Assembly: GCA_027484445.1 (NCBI GenBank)
Contig: JAIXSY010000058.1
Coordinates: forward strand, 1 to 64,000
Length of the DNA: 64,000 nucleotides
Origin: Verrucomicrobiaceae bacterium
GTDB taxonomy: Bacteria > Verrucomicrobiota > Verrucomicrobiia > Verrucomicrobiales > Verrucomicrobiaceae
Direction: 5' to 3'
Shown here: in pieces, positions 12,101-19,257 of the stretch
How positions within the stretch are numbered: position 1 is the first letter of the stretch
How the letters are laid out: each line of letters opens with the position of its first letter
Notes under the pieces: generated by a model
What the model saw: only the letters and a program-made list of their open reading frames with translations
The model's database searches: none
Told to the model about the DNA's origin: nothing
Translations under genes and position numbers: made by a program

Positions 12101-14730
12101 GTTACCGTCACATTGCCCGTGGCGGTGCCACCCAGACCATCGCTAGCTGTGTAGGTGAAGGCAGCATTGCCACTAAAGCCCGCCGTTGGCGTAAAGAGCA
12201 CGAGTCCACCCAACAGCCTTACAGAGCCATTCACGGCATCCTGCACGGAGATGAGCGTGACCGTGTCGTCATCCTCATCGGTATCATTTGCTAGGAAAGA
12301 GGATGCAAGCAGCACTCGCCCCACATCTGGGGGCGTAACAAAGGAGTCCGCCACTGCCACAGGAGTCGTGTTCAGGCCCGTACCCTGAATGCTGAACTCG
12401 AAGGGATTCTCATCCTCGTCATCACTACCGATGGTGATGGTAGCGGTGCGCAGCCCGCCGAATCTGGGATTGAAGCGCACGTTAAAAGATGTAGAACCAC
12501 CTGGAATCACTGGCGTGCTGGCCGCTGTTGTCAGCACAAACTCTGAGGCATTCGTGCCACCGATGACTAGGCTTGTCAGATTCATGTCCGTCGCACCTGC
12601 GTTCGAAATGGTGAAGGTGCGCGTCACGTTCGCGCTGCCAGCCACCGCTACGCTGCCGAAGTCCGTATGGTCCGCTGTGGTGGGGGTCGTATCACCATCC
12701 GCGATGTTGGAACTGTTGCCAGAGACAGCGATGTCAGCCGGATCAGGCCCGACACCGTGAAAGATATAGACCGCGCCAGAATCAGCGGCGCTGTTGTTGT
12801 CCGTTGGGTTGATGCCCACACCACTGCCATCCTCCATATTTGCACTAATAACAGCCGTGCGGCCAGAAATAGACACTGAAGAACCCATAAAATCACCCAA
12901 ACCTGGATTAGATGATTTTACGTATGCTTGCTGACTCCAAAAGCCATTTATGCGAACAAAAATATAACCAGCACCAGCGCTTCCAATAGATTCATTACTC
13001 GCAGGATTGATGCCGCTACCACTGCCTTTCTCATTGATGGCACCCACAACAATGGTGTCAGCATCAATGGCCACGTCACCTCCAAAGTTGTCGTTGGCTC
13101 CCGTATTCGAGGCCTTTAAGTATGCCTGCTGGCCCCAGGAAGTTCCGCTGCGGATGAAAACATAAGCTGCACCTGAATTGGTGGCACTCTCATTGCTCAA
13201 AGGGTTCACACCAGTGCCGCTACCATCCTCATTTTGAGCACCAACGACAATCGTTTCGCCTGAAATGGAGACAGTCCATCCAAATAAATCATTCGCACCG
13301 GTGTTCACTCCTGTCAGGAAGGCCTGCTGTGTCCAGGTCGTGCCGCTTCTTGTGAAAACATAGGCTGCACCCGCATCAGAGCCGCCAGTGTCTTCGTAAG
13401 CGGCACCCACAACGATGGTGCTGTCGGAGATCGCTACCGACACTCCGAACATATCTCCAGCACCAGCATTCGACGCTTTGATGTAGGCCTGTTGTGTCCA
13501 AGTGGTACCATCCCTTAAAAAGACGTAGGCTGCACCTGCGTTGTTAGCGAGCTCATTGCTTGTTGAATTGATGCCGGTGCTGCTGCTGTCCTCATAGTAC
13601 GCGCCCACGACCAAGTAGTCACCCGAAAGATCAATGGAGGCACCAAAGTTGTCGTTACCTCCAGAATTGGATGCCGTCACTCTTGCCTGTGATGTCCAAG
13701 TGGTCCCACTGCGCGTGTAGATTTCCACCGCCCCTCCGTTGTTAAGTGAACCCACCGCCACTGTATTCCCATCCACCGCAACACAGATGCCTAGCCAAAC
13801 GGAGGTGCCCGAGGTGGCCTTCAAATAAGCCTGCTGTGTCCATGTGGTGCCATTGCGCACAAAAACATAGGCCGCGCCCCTGTTGTTACCGCTATTGTTG
13901 TCCACAGGATTAACGCCAATGCCAGTGCCGTCCTCATTCCATGCGCCGACCACCACCGTATCCCCAGAGATGTCCACCGACTTGCCAAACTCATCACTTC
14001 CGCCTGTGTTAGAGGCTTTGACATAGGCCTGCTGAGCGATGGGATCGATAGTGAGGGGGTAGCGCGCGCTACTTTCATTCACGAGCAGCTTCACGGCGTT
14101 CTCTCCAGCGGCTTCAAAGCGTGACGGCAGCACCTTTCCATCCGCGTCCCATACCTTGAGCCCGGTGTAGGTTAGCACAGCGGCCCCAGCAGCATCCTGA
14201 AAAACCACCCCATGTGCGTCCGCACTGACTTGTGGCCGCAATGTGCCGCGTGTGCCTAGCACAAAAACCAGCTCCGCAGCTTCAGTTCCAGACGTCGGCC
14301 TTTCACCCACCGTGAAACCGTGTTCCAACCCGCGCTGGTCATTGACCCACCACTCTTGCAGCGCCTTATCCCATCGGTAACTCAGCCGCGCCGCCTCTGC
14401 TGTTACTTCTGGCTTGGAAGACAAAAAGCGCTGCCTCGTGCCATAACCGTAGCTGCGAAGCTCTAGCCCCCACCTCCACTCACCATCCTCTGGCTGCGCC
14501 AAGAAACCCCGGCCATCAAAATTCGTCGTCCACCGCTGCCCCGGATTCCAGGCCTGCCAGTGCCCGTCCTTACCCTCCATAGGCATCAACCGGTGCTTCC
14601 AAGCTGAGTGCGCCTCACGAATACTAGCCCAGTCCGACTTCGACAGGCCCTCCGGAGGCTGATCTGTTGAGGCCGCCAGCAGCGACGCTGACGCAAGGCA
14701 AAAGAGAGCAAGAAGTGGGAGTGTCTTCAT
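3163..14730 (-). CDS. Giant modular secreted repeat protein (3,855 residues)
   Basis: The start at 14730 gives a textbook signal peptide (MKTLPLLALFCLASASLLAA). An upstream in-frame ATG at 14763 would add 11 polar residues. Modules in order, by approximate residue: unique N-terminal domain (25-230); about seven FG-GAP/integrin-type beta-propeller repeats (230-660; pattern DxFGxSVxIxGDTxVVGA); choice-of-anchor-D-like Ig domain (660-790); cadherin-like tandem-95 domain (790-890); autotransporter-associated beta-strand repeats (890-1180; GTGTLVL, GNNTFTGGI); a block of roughly 65-residue repeats with the pattern GxPAIAYxD (1190-1530); several more choice-of-anchor-D domains (1750-2230); a cadherin domain (2230-2330); an IPT/TIG domain (2430-2520); seven 40-residue BNR/Asp-box-like repeats (2540-2820); a second TIG; a Calx-beta domain (3130-3260); an InlB B-like repeat (3360-3450); and a beta-rich C-terminus. 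No sorting signal or autotransporter barrel is visible. These folds suggest an adhesin or matrix protein. It lies 71 bp downstream of the kinase gene on the same strand. Confidence 0.85.
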   Translation of the reverse strand: MKTLPLLALFCLASASLLAASTDQPPEGLSKSDWASIREAHSAWKHRLMPMEGKDGHWQAWNPGQRWTTNFDGRGFLAQPEDGEWRWGLELRSYGYGTRQRFLSSKPEVTAEAARLSYRWDKALQEWWVNDQRGLEHGFTVGERPTSGTEAAELVFVLGTRGTLRPQVSADAHGVVFQDAAGAAVLTYTGLKVWDADGKVLPSRFEAAGENAVKLLVNESSARYPLTIDPIAQQAYVKASNTGGSDEFGKSVDISGDTVVVGAWNEDGTGIGVNPVDNNSGNNRGAAYVFVRNGTTWTQQAYLKATSGTSVWLGICVAVDGNTVAVGSLNNGGAVEIYTRSGTTWTSQARVTASNSGGNDNFGASIDLSGDYLVVGAYYEDSSSTGINSTSNELANNAGAAYVFLRDGTTWTQQAYIKASNAGAGDMFGVSVAISDSTIVVGAAYEDTGGSDAGAAYVFTRSGTTWTQQAFLTGVNTGANDLFGWTVSISGETIVVGAQNEDGSGTGVNPLSNESATNSGAAYVFIRSGTSWGQQAYLKASNTGANDNFGGDVAIDADTIVVGAINEKGSGSGINPASNESIGSAGAGYIFVRINGFWSQQAYVKSSNPGLGDFMGSSVSISGRTAVISANMEDGSGVGINPTDNNSAADSGAVYIFHGVGPDPADIAVSGNSSNIADGDTTPTTADHTDFGSVAVAGSANVTRTFTISNAGATDMNLTSLVIGGTNASEFVLTTAASTPVIPGGSTSFNVRFNPRFGGLRTATITIGSDDEDENPFEFSIQGTGLNTTPVAVADSFVTPPDVGRVLLASSFLANDTDEDDDTVTLISVQDAVNGSVRLLGGLVLFTPTAGFSGNAAFTYTASDGLGGTATGNVTVTVSTTTPISMNGGMLLFTNTTTVQNPVTVTGDSQIDTTGTVTFSSGINGSGQIEKTGTGTLVLNAASTFSGGFTATAGEVGIGHDAALGTGTVTLGGAAINALGGLRVLGNEVVLNANTTIKGEGLGLTGSVSVNGSRVLDTQGTLDITGPVQGTAALVKMGAGFLILGGNNTFTGGITAAEGTLGLASSTAAGSGLLTLAGADLFVLDDEQTLSNPVVLSADTTITGENMTLTGPVRVLGEQTLTLESWLQISGLLRGGNAQAELIKDGGGELVLGPASKVEVPIEVEDGAVNPLGIVTVPIAVRNPGIPVPSTRPGQHISQAIVQGRPAMSFQEPIFGDLLYQVAKDASGTAFEPVVSVDSGQNVGQFTSLCVVNGNPAIAYSDEENRDLKYVRALNALGTAWGRPVTVMSEGKVGTYASLAIVAGRPAIAFYDSANRDLLYVRASDASGTRWPQAQRLYTQGNVGKFASMKVVYGKPVIAFYDATNGDLNLMMADDAIGDEWPTFFYGVQQIGNVGQHASLALVNGEAAISYYDATFNKYDKTQRNQDLCYIQMTQSDMMRWGTPRVVDNSSPMLGGFNSLNVINGRPAISYRNGSKRTLNYAWAADSDGNTWPTNQRMTIAPIGEAGAATSLQFVNGMPAIAYYDSIAYTRGFMRFNPVIAPGPSDTPLVRIQGHTLAQQKYPWQYETFKAKKPVVKGKNTKGKSDATTPTVVGGFKDGTPTAFGEGMQGTALHSIGASPGFVEEANNLVWESGFTMEWQINDAAGIAGLNWDCTKVGGQLQIIATASAPISFDIISLQENNEEGQVPHFNPYVAHTWTVASAGSIAGFNAAAFPINTQRFANETHGGTFSLAQSGGNLNLVFTPAVTTSPDITVIHGGTPLISGGAMVNVGSIPPAGVVTRTFTVRNDGPVPLEAIEIGGADPLVGGTKVDLAFDVPETSTLAPGASLSFTVTITNGLASADEFASSFEIHSNDGDESVFVVTLSGNGLAALPEPEITVKLEPSAVNLTSGGPTPVNFGTVSTGMNVTRTLTVSNTGTADLNNIDFLIDGSRSIDFRVLNAVADSLEAGASLQMTVEFEPSTSGVCAALLRLRSNDADEGIFDIALTGTANAAAEIAVETTAASLVSDDASPVTFGTVSVNAKQDIAFNVSNLGLLDLTGLAISFAGADATHFSIQTPLSGSTLAPGNGDSLVIRFAPQSTGTKTAQLRIVSSDVDESPFIINLSGEGVISPEIEVEKAGQSLAINDLIDFGSVSPGSSTSVTFTIRNLGSANLTGLVLSKSGEAAGDFALGALSTAPPLAGPTGSTTFIITFSPSSGGQRRASLQIASNDTDEGAFTLTLSGEGAVAPSDILLSETTLPENRGTNAVVGTLSASDANTSSAMTFTLVSGAGSSDNALFTISDSTLTLTPDTDFEVKNAYAIRVRATDSSGLFIEKPFTISISNVNEAPGFLLGPDQDIIPGTSAPQIVGQWAQAIHDGDNTVVQALNFEVVGNTNPGLFSTQPAVTVDGALSYTPVGTVGEAVITLALTDDASIDGNPWSKNGNFTIRVYGTPPPSVMGTSPSSGSTLGGTNVTISGANFTGATGVTIGGIAATSVDVVSDISITCVTPAGAAGSASVLVTTPGGTNAENALFTYVTPNTAPSFALPAGVTSPAGTTWTARESSRSWYSIASSADGTKLAAVDVGGQIYTSTDSGVSWTARESSRQWFSITSSADGSKLAVVAQGGQIYTSTDSGVSWTARESNRQWYSITSSADGTKLAAVVYGGQIYTSTDSGVSWTARESNRNWHTITSSADGTKLAVAVYGGHVYTSADSGVTWTPQGSSRHHLSITSSSDGTKLAVVELGGRIYTSADSGVSWTPRESDRYWSTITSSADGNTLIAVVPGGQIYLSNDSGMTWTPRESDRNWWCSAASADGSKLAVGILGGQIYTSVGISAPYSLSAITGSGLQTTPGFATAISPGLAAEAGQSVSFTVANDNQGLFTTQPAISSNGTLTFTPGSTVGVATVTVTAVDDGGTDFGGANTSAAQTFVITLLPPAPVVTVISPAIGSTLGGTEVTITGRDFTGATAVSFGGTNSTSFTVDSSSKITAITPAGTVGSASVLVTTPGGTNAANTLFTYAPPSIFSVSGGGVPISDGDSTPDATDGTDFGSIPFTGLRQPRTFVLANLGTNTLLLTGTPRVVISGANPGDFSVITPPPANLEAGSSARMQIVFQPTALGLRTAVVSVANSGVGTGDFSFQIQGTAYTNPGGLPPGGTFSFSAEGYDVKQGASQVTMLVRRTGGTAATSVRLTTIDGSFAQNRREFDAAQLGVDYLFQDITLNFALNEMSKSVTLSLLPRTGLQPNYRLFALLSEPGPSTYISGSNYGVIRIIAWKRPTAGITTPVASPGLTSGLSPFLATGTAGDTERVGITRVTVSLNGAAAVDATLGAATFMSRAWSLPIQPLQGDNSLEVISYDRNGLASLPVTRSFTFTRRYRLETSLSALGSVSVRATPVSALTSQTATTTVLPYAVLPNTAVTVTATPAAGQVFSHWSSLPAGVDAFTPSFALVMPAADMATTVTPVFVANPFQPPAGQGNTFYGLLRPTSGVATDRSSLAYLTGTLTPTTGVFSGKLSHNGTVVSFVTSFYGNGISVFTVGGVSSQSLTLPNGDRFSLDYSVAGIQAQITRSSAVYSSGMALRIAHTVANPVADALLNVSSMAGGVKTSGYYTLALPAQLQSPPRDLASYPQGDGFATLTLASAGTFTVVGVLADGSAWTAAGGLVRDGQAACFAQLLTPGSRTERGGTFSGTLVFDSIAAGTDVTGDDLIWTRPQVSQVSGSTAAALASQLYTAGWPSGIIVDAVGALYSRASTLQSTLGLSNVGVGASNSVLEFTDGKLVTEVRIAAISINGSSIVKIPTTNGSFTLHATASSGGWSGAFTPNWTSPARTRPSFRGILLQKGTSAGGYGFFLSNRSGDLDPESGRATLGADSLP
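6274..7113 (-). repeat. Seven tandem 120-bp repeats inside the giant gene
   Basis: Seven consecutive units of exactly 120 bp each encode 40 residues with the consensus WTxRESxRxWxSITSSADG followed by TKLAxVxxGGQIYTSTDSGVS. Inner units are nearly identical at the DNA level and outer ones more divergent. That gradient suggests recent expansion by unequal recombination or slippage. Each unit has an Asp-box signature (S-x-D-x-G-x-x-W) and the set of seven could close into one beta-propeller. Confidence 0.9.
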
Positions 14731-14801
14731 CGGGATTAAACCTGAGTTCACCGTCATCCACACCGTTGGTGCAGCGATGTTACTGCTATTCCGAAAAAAA
14801 T

Positions 14802-17312
14802 TCAGCCGCCCGTGCTCTTGCGCAGGCTTGCCTCGACCTTGGGCTGGATTTCAGCGACTTTTCGGGCGCTCAGCGGTGCCTTGGGCAAGACGTCGATCAA
14901 ATGGCGGAGGATGTGAATGGCCTCAGCAGATCTTTCCGCCTTTCTGAGACGGTCGGCGAGCGCCTGCCAGCGCGTGAAAGAAACGGATTCATCCCAATCT
15001 TGTTCTGCCAGCATTGCGGGAAGCCTTTTCAAGGATGCCTCCGCCTCTGCGGTTTTTCCCTGGTCGTTGAGGATCAAGAAGTGATTCACCACGAGTGCCG
15101 CCGCACCTGTCGGTAGCCTGCCTTCCGCAGCGACGCGTTCCATCCAGCTCTCCGCCTCGCTTTGAGCCTCTGCCGTCCGTTTGAGGTCTCGCAAAAGCTC
15201 CACCACCTTGGCGGCTTGGCGCAGGGTGGCCGAATGCACCGGGCCGAGTTGTTGATCGCAGGCCTTCAAGGCTGCGCGACGCAGTTCCAAGGCGGCCTCG
15301 TGCCCGGAATGATCCTCCAGTGTATCCGCCAGGGCATCGAGCGTGGCATTGGCCTTCACATAGTCCGGCCCTACGGTGGCCCAGTAAATGTCGAGCGCTT
15401 GTCGGGCCTTGTGGATCGATTCGTCGATCAAGCCTGCCTCGCGGCAATGCTTTGCCAATCGGCCCAAAACCCGGCCCGTGAGCGAATGCCGGTCTCCTTT
15501 TTCTCGCAGGGAAAGCGCCGCCGTGTCGCGTCCGAGTTGCAGGGCTTCGTCACGCTTGCCTAACTCAAAAAGCACGGTCATGAGTTCGGTCTTGGCCGTG
15601 ATCTCGTCGAAAAAATCCTGCCTGCTCTGGTACTGTGCCACGCTGGTGCGCAGCAGTTTTTCCGCCTCCAGAAAGGCCTCTGCCGTGCCGACCTCATCGA
15701 TCAATTCCTCTGCCAAAGCGTAACGAGTGCGACAGGTGCGTTCGTCATCGGGGGAAAGGTGCGCTTCCTGCCACTCAATGATGCGGCGCAACTCTTGGCG
15801 CGCGGCGAGGGCGTCCTCACTCGTGGCCACGGCGGACTGCATGGTCTTCAGCGTGTAACGATAGCGCAGGCTCCAGAGGAGTGGGTCATTGGGATCGAGC
15901 ATGGGCTCTACCTGAGCCAGGATGACACGGAAGATTTCCACATCCGCTGGCTTTTTCATCATGGTGGCCACCTCAGCCAGCATGGAGGCCTTGCGCCTTG
16001 GATCGCCATGAAAGGCGACCATTCGCTTCAGCAAATCCTCCCGCCAACGATCGGGGTCCACCTCTTGTCCCGTGACGTGCTCATCCATGTCACGCACGGT
16101 GTCCAGGATGATCTCGGCGATCTCATCAGACTCTGCCTTTTGCCGAAGCGCCGTGTTCTCCGCCTGACGTGCCTTGGCTGCCTGCTCAAGAGAGATCAAA
16201 AGACCGCAGCTGAGCGAGACCAAGGCGACGGTCAGGGCAGCCGCAGTGGCCTTGTGCCTCGCTGCCTTTCGCCAGATCAAGTCCAGGCCCGTGACCGGAC
16301 GTGACTCGATCTGTTCCCCGCGCAGGTAGCGCTCCAGTTCATCGGCCAAAAAGCCCGCACAGCGCAGACGGCGCTCAGGCTTCTTTTCCAAACAGCGACG
16401 GATGAGCGTGGCGAGATCTGCGGGAAGGCGGGAAACATCCGCCGAAGCCGAGGCGCTGCCTGCGGAGTTTTTGGCCATCAAACCAAGACTCGGCTCCGCC
16501 TGAGTGATGCTGCGAATGACTTCCACCGCAATGGTGCCAGGAAAGGGAAGCCGATTCACCAGCATCTGGCAGAGCAGCACGCCAAGTGCCCAAACATCAC
16601 TCGCCGTGGTGGTTTCCTGGGCACCGCCAGCCGCTTGCTCAGGGCTCATGTAGTGCAGGGTGCCGAGCTGCATCCCGCTTCGCGTCAGACCGGAATGATC
16701 TTCCAGACGCTTCGCTAAGCCAAAATCTGCCAGCAAGGGAGTGCCCTCCGCATCCAGCAAGATGTTCCCAGGCTTGAGATCGCGATGCAACACGCCACGA
16801 TCATGCGCGTGCTGCACTGCACGGGCGATTTGCACCATCATGGCCGCAGCTTGCTTGGGCTTCATCGGGCCCTCCTGGGCCAGCTTTTCTGCCAAGGAGC
16901 CTCCTTCCGCCAAACGCATGGTGAAGTAGGGCAGGCCGTCCACTTCGCCACTCTCATAGACCGCGATGATGTTGGGATGCAGAAGCCGGGCGATGGATTT
17001 CATCTCCGCACGAAAACGGGCCGCTTCATCTCGACGGGCGAACTGCGCATTGCGGATCACCTTCATGGCCACACGGCGCTTCAGCCTTAAGTCCACCGCT
17101 TCAAAGACCAAGCCCATGCCGCCACCTGCGATTTCACGCTCGAGGCGGTGACCGGCAAACTCACACGGCAAAGCTCCCAAAAAAGTGCCGGAAATCGGTG
17201 GCTCATCGGCAGCAGCCTCCATGCCTTCCTTCAGCAGACAGACCAAACAAAGCCCATCTTTCTCCAGGGCACTGCGGCAAACGGGACAGGCTTTGGCAGT
17301 TGTAACCATCAT
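14802..17312 (-). CDS. Membrane Ser/Thr protein kinase with N-terminal zinc motif and TPR-like tail
   Basis: The 836-residue protein begins with a likely zinc ribbon (Cys9, Cys12, Cys22, Cys25). A complete eukaryotic-type kinase domain follows (about 55-335), with glycine loop AGGGMG, Lys84, HRDLKPGN (176-183), DFG (196-198) and SPEQ (223-226). All catalytic residues are present. One membrane helix (about 350-372, ALTVALVSLSCGLLISL) separates it from roughly 460 residues of helical repeats that look TPR-like, probably periplasmic. The ATG overlaps the stop of the sigma-factor gene (ATGA), which argues for translational coupling. Sigma-factor/kinase pairs of this type are common in Planctomycetes and Verrucomicrobia. 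The kinase may control the sigma factor, the giant protein's expression, or both; its substrate is not shown by sequence. Confidence 0.9.
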   Translation of the reverse strand: MMVTTAKACPVCRSALEKDGLCLVCLLKEGMEAAADEPPISGTFLGALPCEFAGHRLEREIAGGGMGLVFEAVDLRLKRRVAMKVIRNAQFARRDEAARFRAEMKSIARLLHPNIIAVYESGEVDGLPYFTMRLAEGGSLAEKLAQEGPMKPKQAAAMMVQIARAVQHAHDRGVLHRDLKPGNILLDAEGTPLLADFGLAKRLEDHSGLTRSGMQLGTLHYMSPEQAAGGAQETTTASDVWALGVLLCQMLVNRLPFPGTIAVEVIRSITQAEPSLGLMAKNSAGSASASADVSRLPADLATLIRRCLEKKPERRLRCAGFLADELERYLRGEQIESRPVTGLDLIWRKAARHKATAAALTVALVSLSCGLLISLEQAAKARQAENTALRQKAESDEIAEIILDTVRDMDEHVTGQEVDPDRWREDLLKRMVAFHGDPRRKASMLAEVATMMKKPADVEIFRVILAQVEPMLDPNDPLLWSLRYRYTLKTMQSAVATSEDALAARQELRRIIEWQEAHLSPDDERTCRTRYALAEELIDEVGTAEAFLEAEKLLRTSVAQYQSRQDFFDEITAKTELMTVLFELGKRDEALQLGRDTAALSLREKGDRHSLTGRVLGRLAKHCREAGLIDESIHKARQALDIYWATVGPDYVKANATLDALADTLEDHSGHEAALELRRAALKACDQQLGPVHSATLRQAAKVVELLRDLKRTAEAQSEAESWMERVAAEGRLPTGAAALVVNHFLILNDQGKTAEAEASLKRLPAMLAEQDWDESVSFTRWQALADRLRKAERSAEAIHILRHLIDVLPKAPLSARKVAEIQPKVEASLRKSTGG

Positions 17313-18058
17313 GGTTGGGAAATTAAGCTCACCAAGTAGCGCAATTCATCATCCACCTCCGCTTCACTCGACACGACCTTGCGGACCTCAGCACGCAAAA
17401 GCATCCCAAAGCGACGCCGCATGTCCGTCGCTACTTTTCGGACAGCTCCATGAGACATGCCATGACTCTGCGAGAGACTTTCCCAATCGGGACTCGCCTG
17501 CTCCGAACCAAAAATGCGGAGACGCACTTGATGCAGAAACTCTCCACGATCGCTATCCGCATTGTCCACATCCAGTTGGCCGAGCACCTGATCCACAAGG
17601 GCGCGCGCCCAGCACCGGTCATAGGCCGTGTCTGGTGATCTCCCATCCACCAGCGCCTCGATCTCCTCCTGAGGATCGATCTCTAGAATGCGAAGGGCAG
17701 CATGGCCACCTCCACGCTTCTGCCGTGTTTCATGACGATATTGGTTGGCCAGCCAGTTCGTGAAGCACCGCAGCAAAAAGCTACGAAAGCGCACCTCACC
17801 GCGCCGGACATCGGCCAGTGTCTCCTGAGAAATCAGATGCTCAAAAAAGCCCTGCACCTGATCGGCAGCTCGTTCATGCACCGCACCACGTTGACGGGCG
17901 AAGACATAAAGAGGGTGCCAGTAAGCACGCGCCAACCTTTCCAAACCCTGGATCGCCTCAGTCTCACTGCCTGCGGCCTGGATGGCCGACCACATGGTGG
18001 CGGGGAACAGCGCGCTGGACTCGGGTGCTTGTTGAACTTGGCTCTGAAACTGACTCAT
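17309..18058 (-). CDS. ECF-type RNA polymerase sigma factor
   Basis: The 249-residue protein has a region-2-like helix set at about residues 25-125 (DQVQGFFEHLI, FRSFLLRCFTNWLANQYR). A basic loop rich in Arg/Gly separates it from a region-4-like helix-turn-helix near the C-terminus (SQSHGMSHGAVRKVATDMRRRF). It is longer than minimal ECF factors. It resembles the kinase-associated ECF group of the Planctomycetes-Verrucomicrobia lineage, where no classical anti-sigma gene is present and a Ser/Thr kinase sits beside the sigma gene. That is exactly the arrangement here. It starts 24 bp after the end of rlmN on the same strand, so read-through from rlmN is possible. Confidence 0.85.
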   Translation of the reverse strand: MSQFQSQVQQAPESSALFPATMWSAIQAAGSETEAIQGLERLARAYWHPLYVFARQRGAVHERAADQVQGFFEHLISQETLADVRRGEVRFRSFLLRCFTNWLANQYRHETRQKRGGGHAALRILEIDPQEEIEALVDGRSPDTAYDRCWARALVDQVLGQLDVDNADSDRGEFLHQVRLRIFGSEQASPDWESLSQSHGMSHGAVRKVATDMRRRFGMLLRAEVRKVVSSEAEVDDELRYLVSLISQP

Positions 18059-18082
18059 GAAAAACCCTTGAAAATCACGAGT

Positions 18083-19177
18083 TTATCTCAGGCTTGTGCA
18101 AGCTGATTTTACCCCCTCTCGCCGTCGCAATTGGCCACAGGCTGCATCAATGTCAGGCCCGCGTGCGCGGCGCAGATGGGCCACTGCCCCTTCCCGCCTC
18201 AGTTCACGCAGAAAAGCCTCCGTCTGCTCCAAGGAACTTGGCTGGTAGCTGCGGCCTTTCAGGCTCAACCCCGTTGGATTGTAGCGCAGCAGATTCACAT
18301 GCATGCGTCTTCCCTGAAGCAGGCGCGCTAAATCACGCGCTTGAGCGAGCGAGTCATTCACCCCCTCCAGCAAGCAATACTGAATCGTCGTGATGCGACC
18401 ACTTTCCTCCTGATAACGATCCGCAGCTGCCAGCACATCCTTCACCTCAAAACGACGTCCCATCGGCAGCAAATCAGCGCGGGTCGCATCATCTGGAGCA
18501 TGCAATGAAATGGCCAAATGAACCCCCAGGTTGGCTGCCCGCAGTTCCTCAATGCCCGGCACCACCCCCACCGTGGAAACCGTGATCTGCCGCCAGCCCA
18601 AAGCACCAAGCTTTGGGTCTGCCATGCGCTGAATCGCCGCAAGGACGTGCTTCAGATTCAGCATCGGCTCTCCCATGCCCATGAACACCACCGTGCGCAG
18701 CACACGCCCTGCTTCTTGAGCCACACGCCGCAACTGCCGAAACTGCTCGATGATTTCCCCTGAGGTCAGATTTCGCTCAAAGCCTGTTTGTGTGGTCGCG
18801 CAAAAGTCGCAGCCCATCGCGCAGCCCACCTGGCTAGACACGCAGCCCGCTGCACGATCGACGTGAAAGTCTGGCATCATCACCGTCTCCACCGTGCGGC
18901 CATCCTGAAGCCTGAGCAGCATCTTGGTCGTACCATCGGCAGACACTTGTTGTTGGGCCAACGTGGCTGCTTCGAGACTAAAGTCAGACTTCAGGTCTTG
19001 CCACAGACGGTCAGGCTCTAAAAAATAAGTTCGCGATGGCAATTCTCTGGCCGCAAGCAGGCCTCGAATCACCCGAGGCGCATGAGCCGAATTGAAACCG
19101 CGGCTTTGCATCCACGCGGAGAGTTCCTGCAGCGAAAGGTCAGCAAGAGATCGGGGGAAAGTAGCAGAACAGGACAA
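18083..19177 (-). CDS. rlmN: 23S rRNA (adenine-C2)-methyltransferase RlmN
   Basis: This 364-residue radical-SAM enzyme has the CxxxCxxC cluster motif CAMGCDFC (Cys119, Cys123, Cys126), the MGMGEPMLN segment and the C-terminal DAACGQL that carries the methyl-accepting cysteine. It matches the usual RlmN length. RlmN methylates C2 of A2503 in 23S rRNA (E. coli numbering) and A37 of some tRNAs, using two SAM molecules. The last dozen residues (REGVKSACTSLR) are a non-conserved tail. It is the first gene of a minus-strand run that continues with the sigma factor. A Cfr-type paralogue is unlikely given the standard sequence. Confidence 0.93.
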   Translation of the reverse strand: MSCSATFPRSLADLSLQELSAWMQSRGFNSAHAPRVIRGLLAARELPSRTYFLEPDRLWQDLKSDFSLEAATLAQQQVSADGTTKMLLRLQDGRTVETVMMPDFHVDRAAGCVSSQVGCAMGCDFCATTQTGFERNLTSGEIIEQFRQLRRVAQEAGRVLRTVVFMGMGEPMLNLKHVLAAIQRMADPKLGALGWRQITVSTVGVVPGIEELRAANLGVHLAISLHAPDDATRADLLPMGRRFEVKDVLAAADRYQEESGRITTIQYCLLEGVNDSLAQARDLARLLQGRRMHVNLLRYNPTGLSLKGRSYQPSSLEQTEAFLRELRREGAVAHLRRARGPDIDAACGQLRRREGVKSACTSLR

Positions 19178-19257
19178 GACATGCGTTTTATGCCAGCCAT
19201 TCCCAAACGGATCAAGTCCCTGAAAAAGGAGACTATCACCTGCGTTCCTGCCTGACC

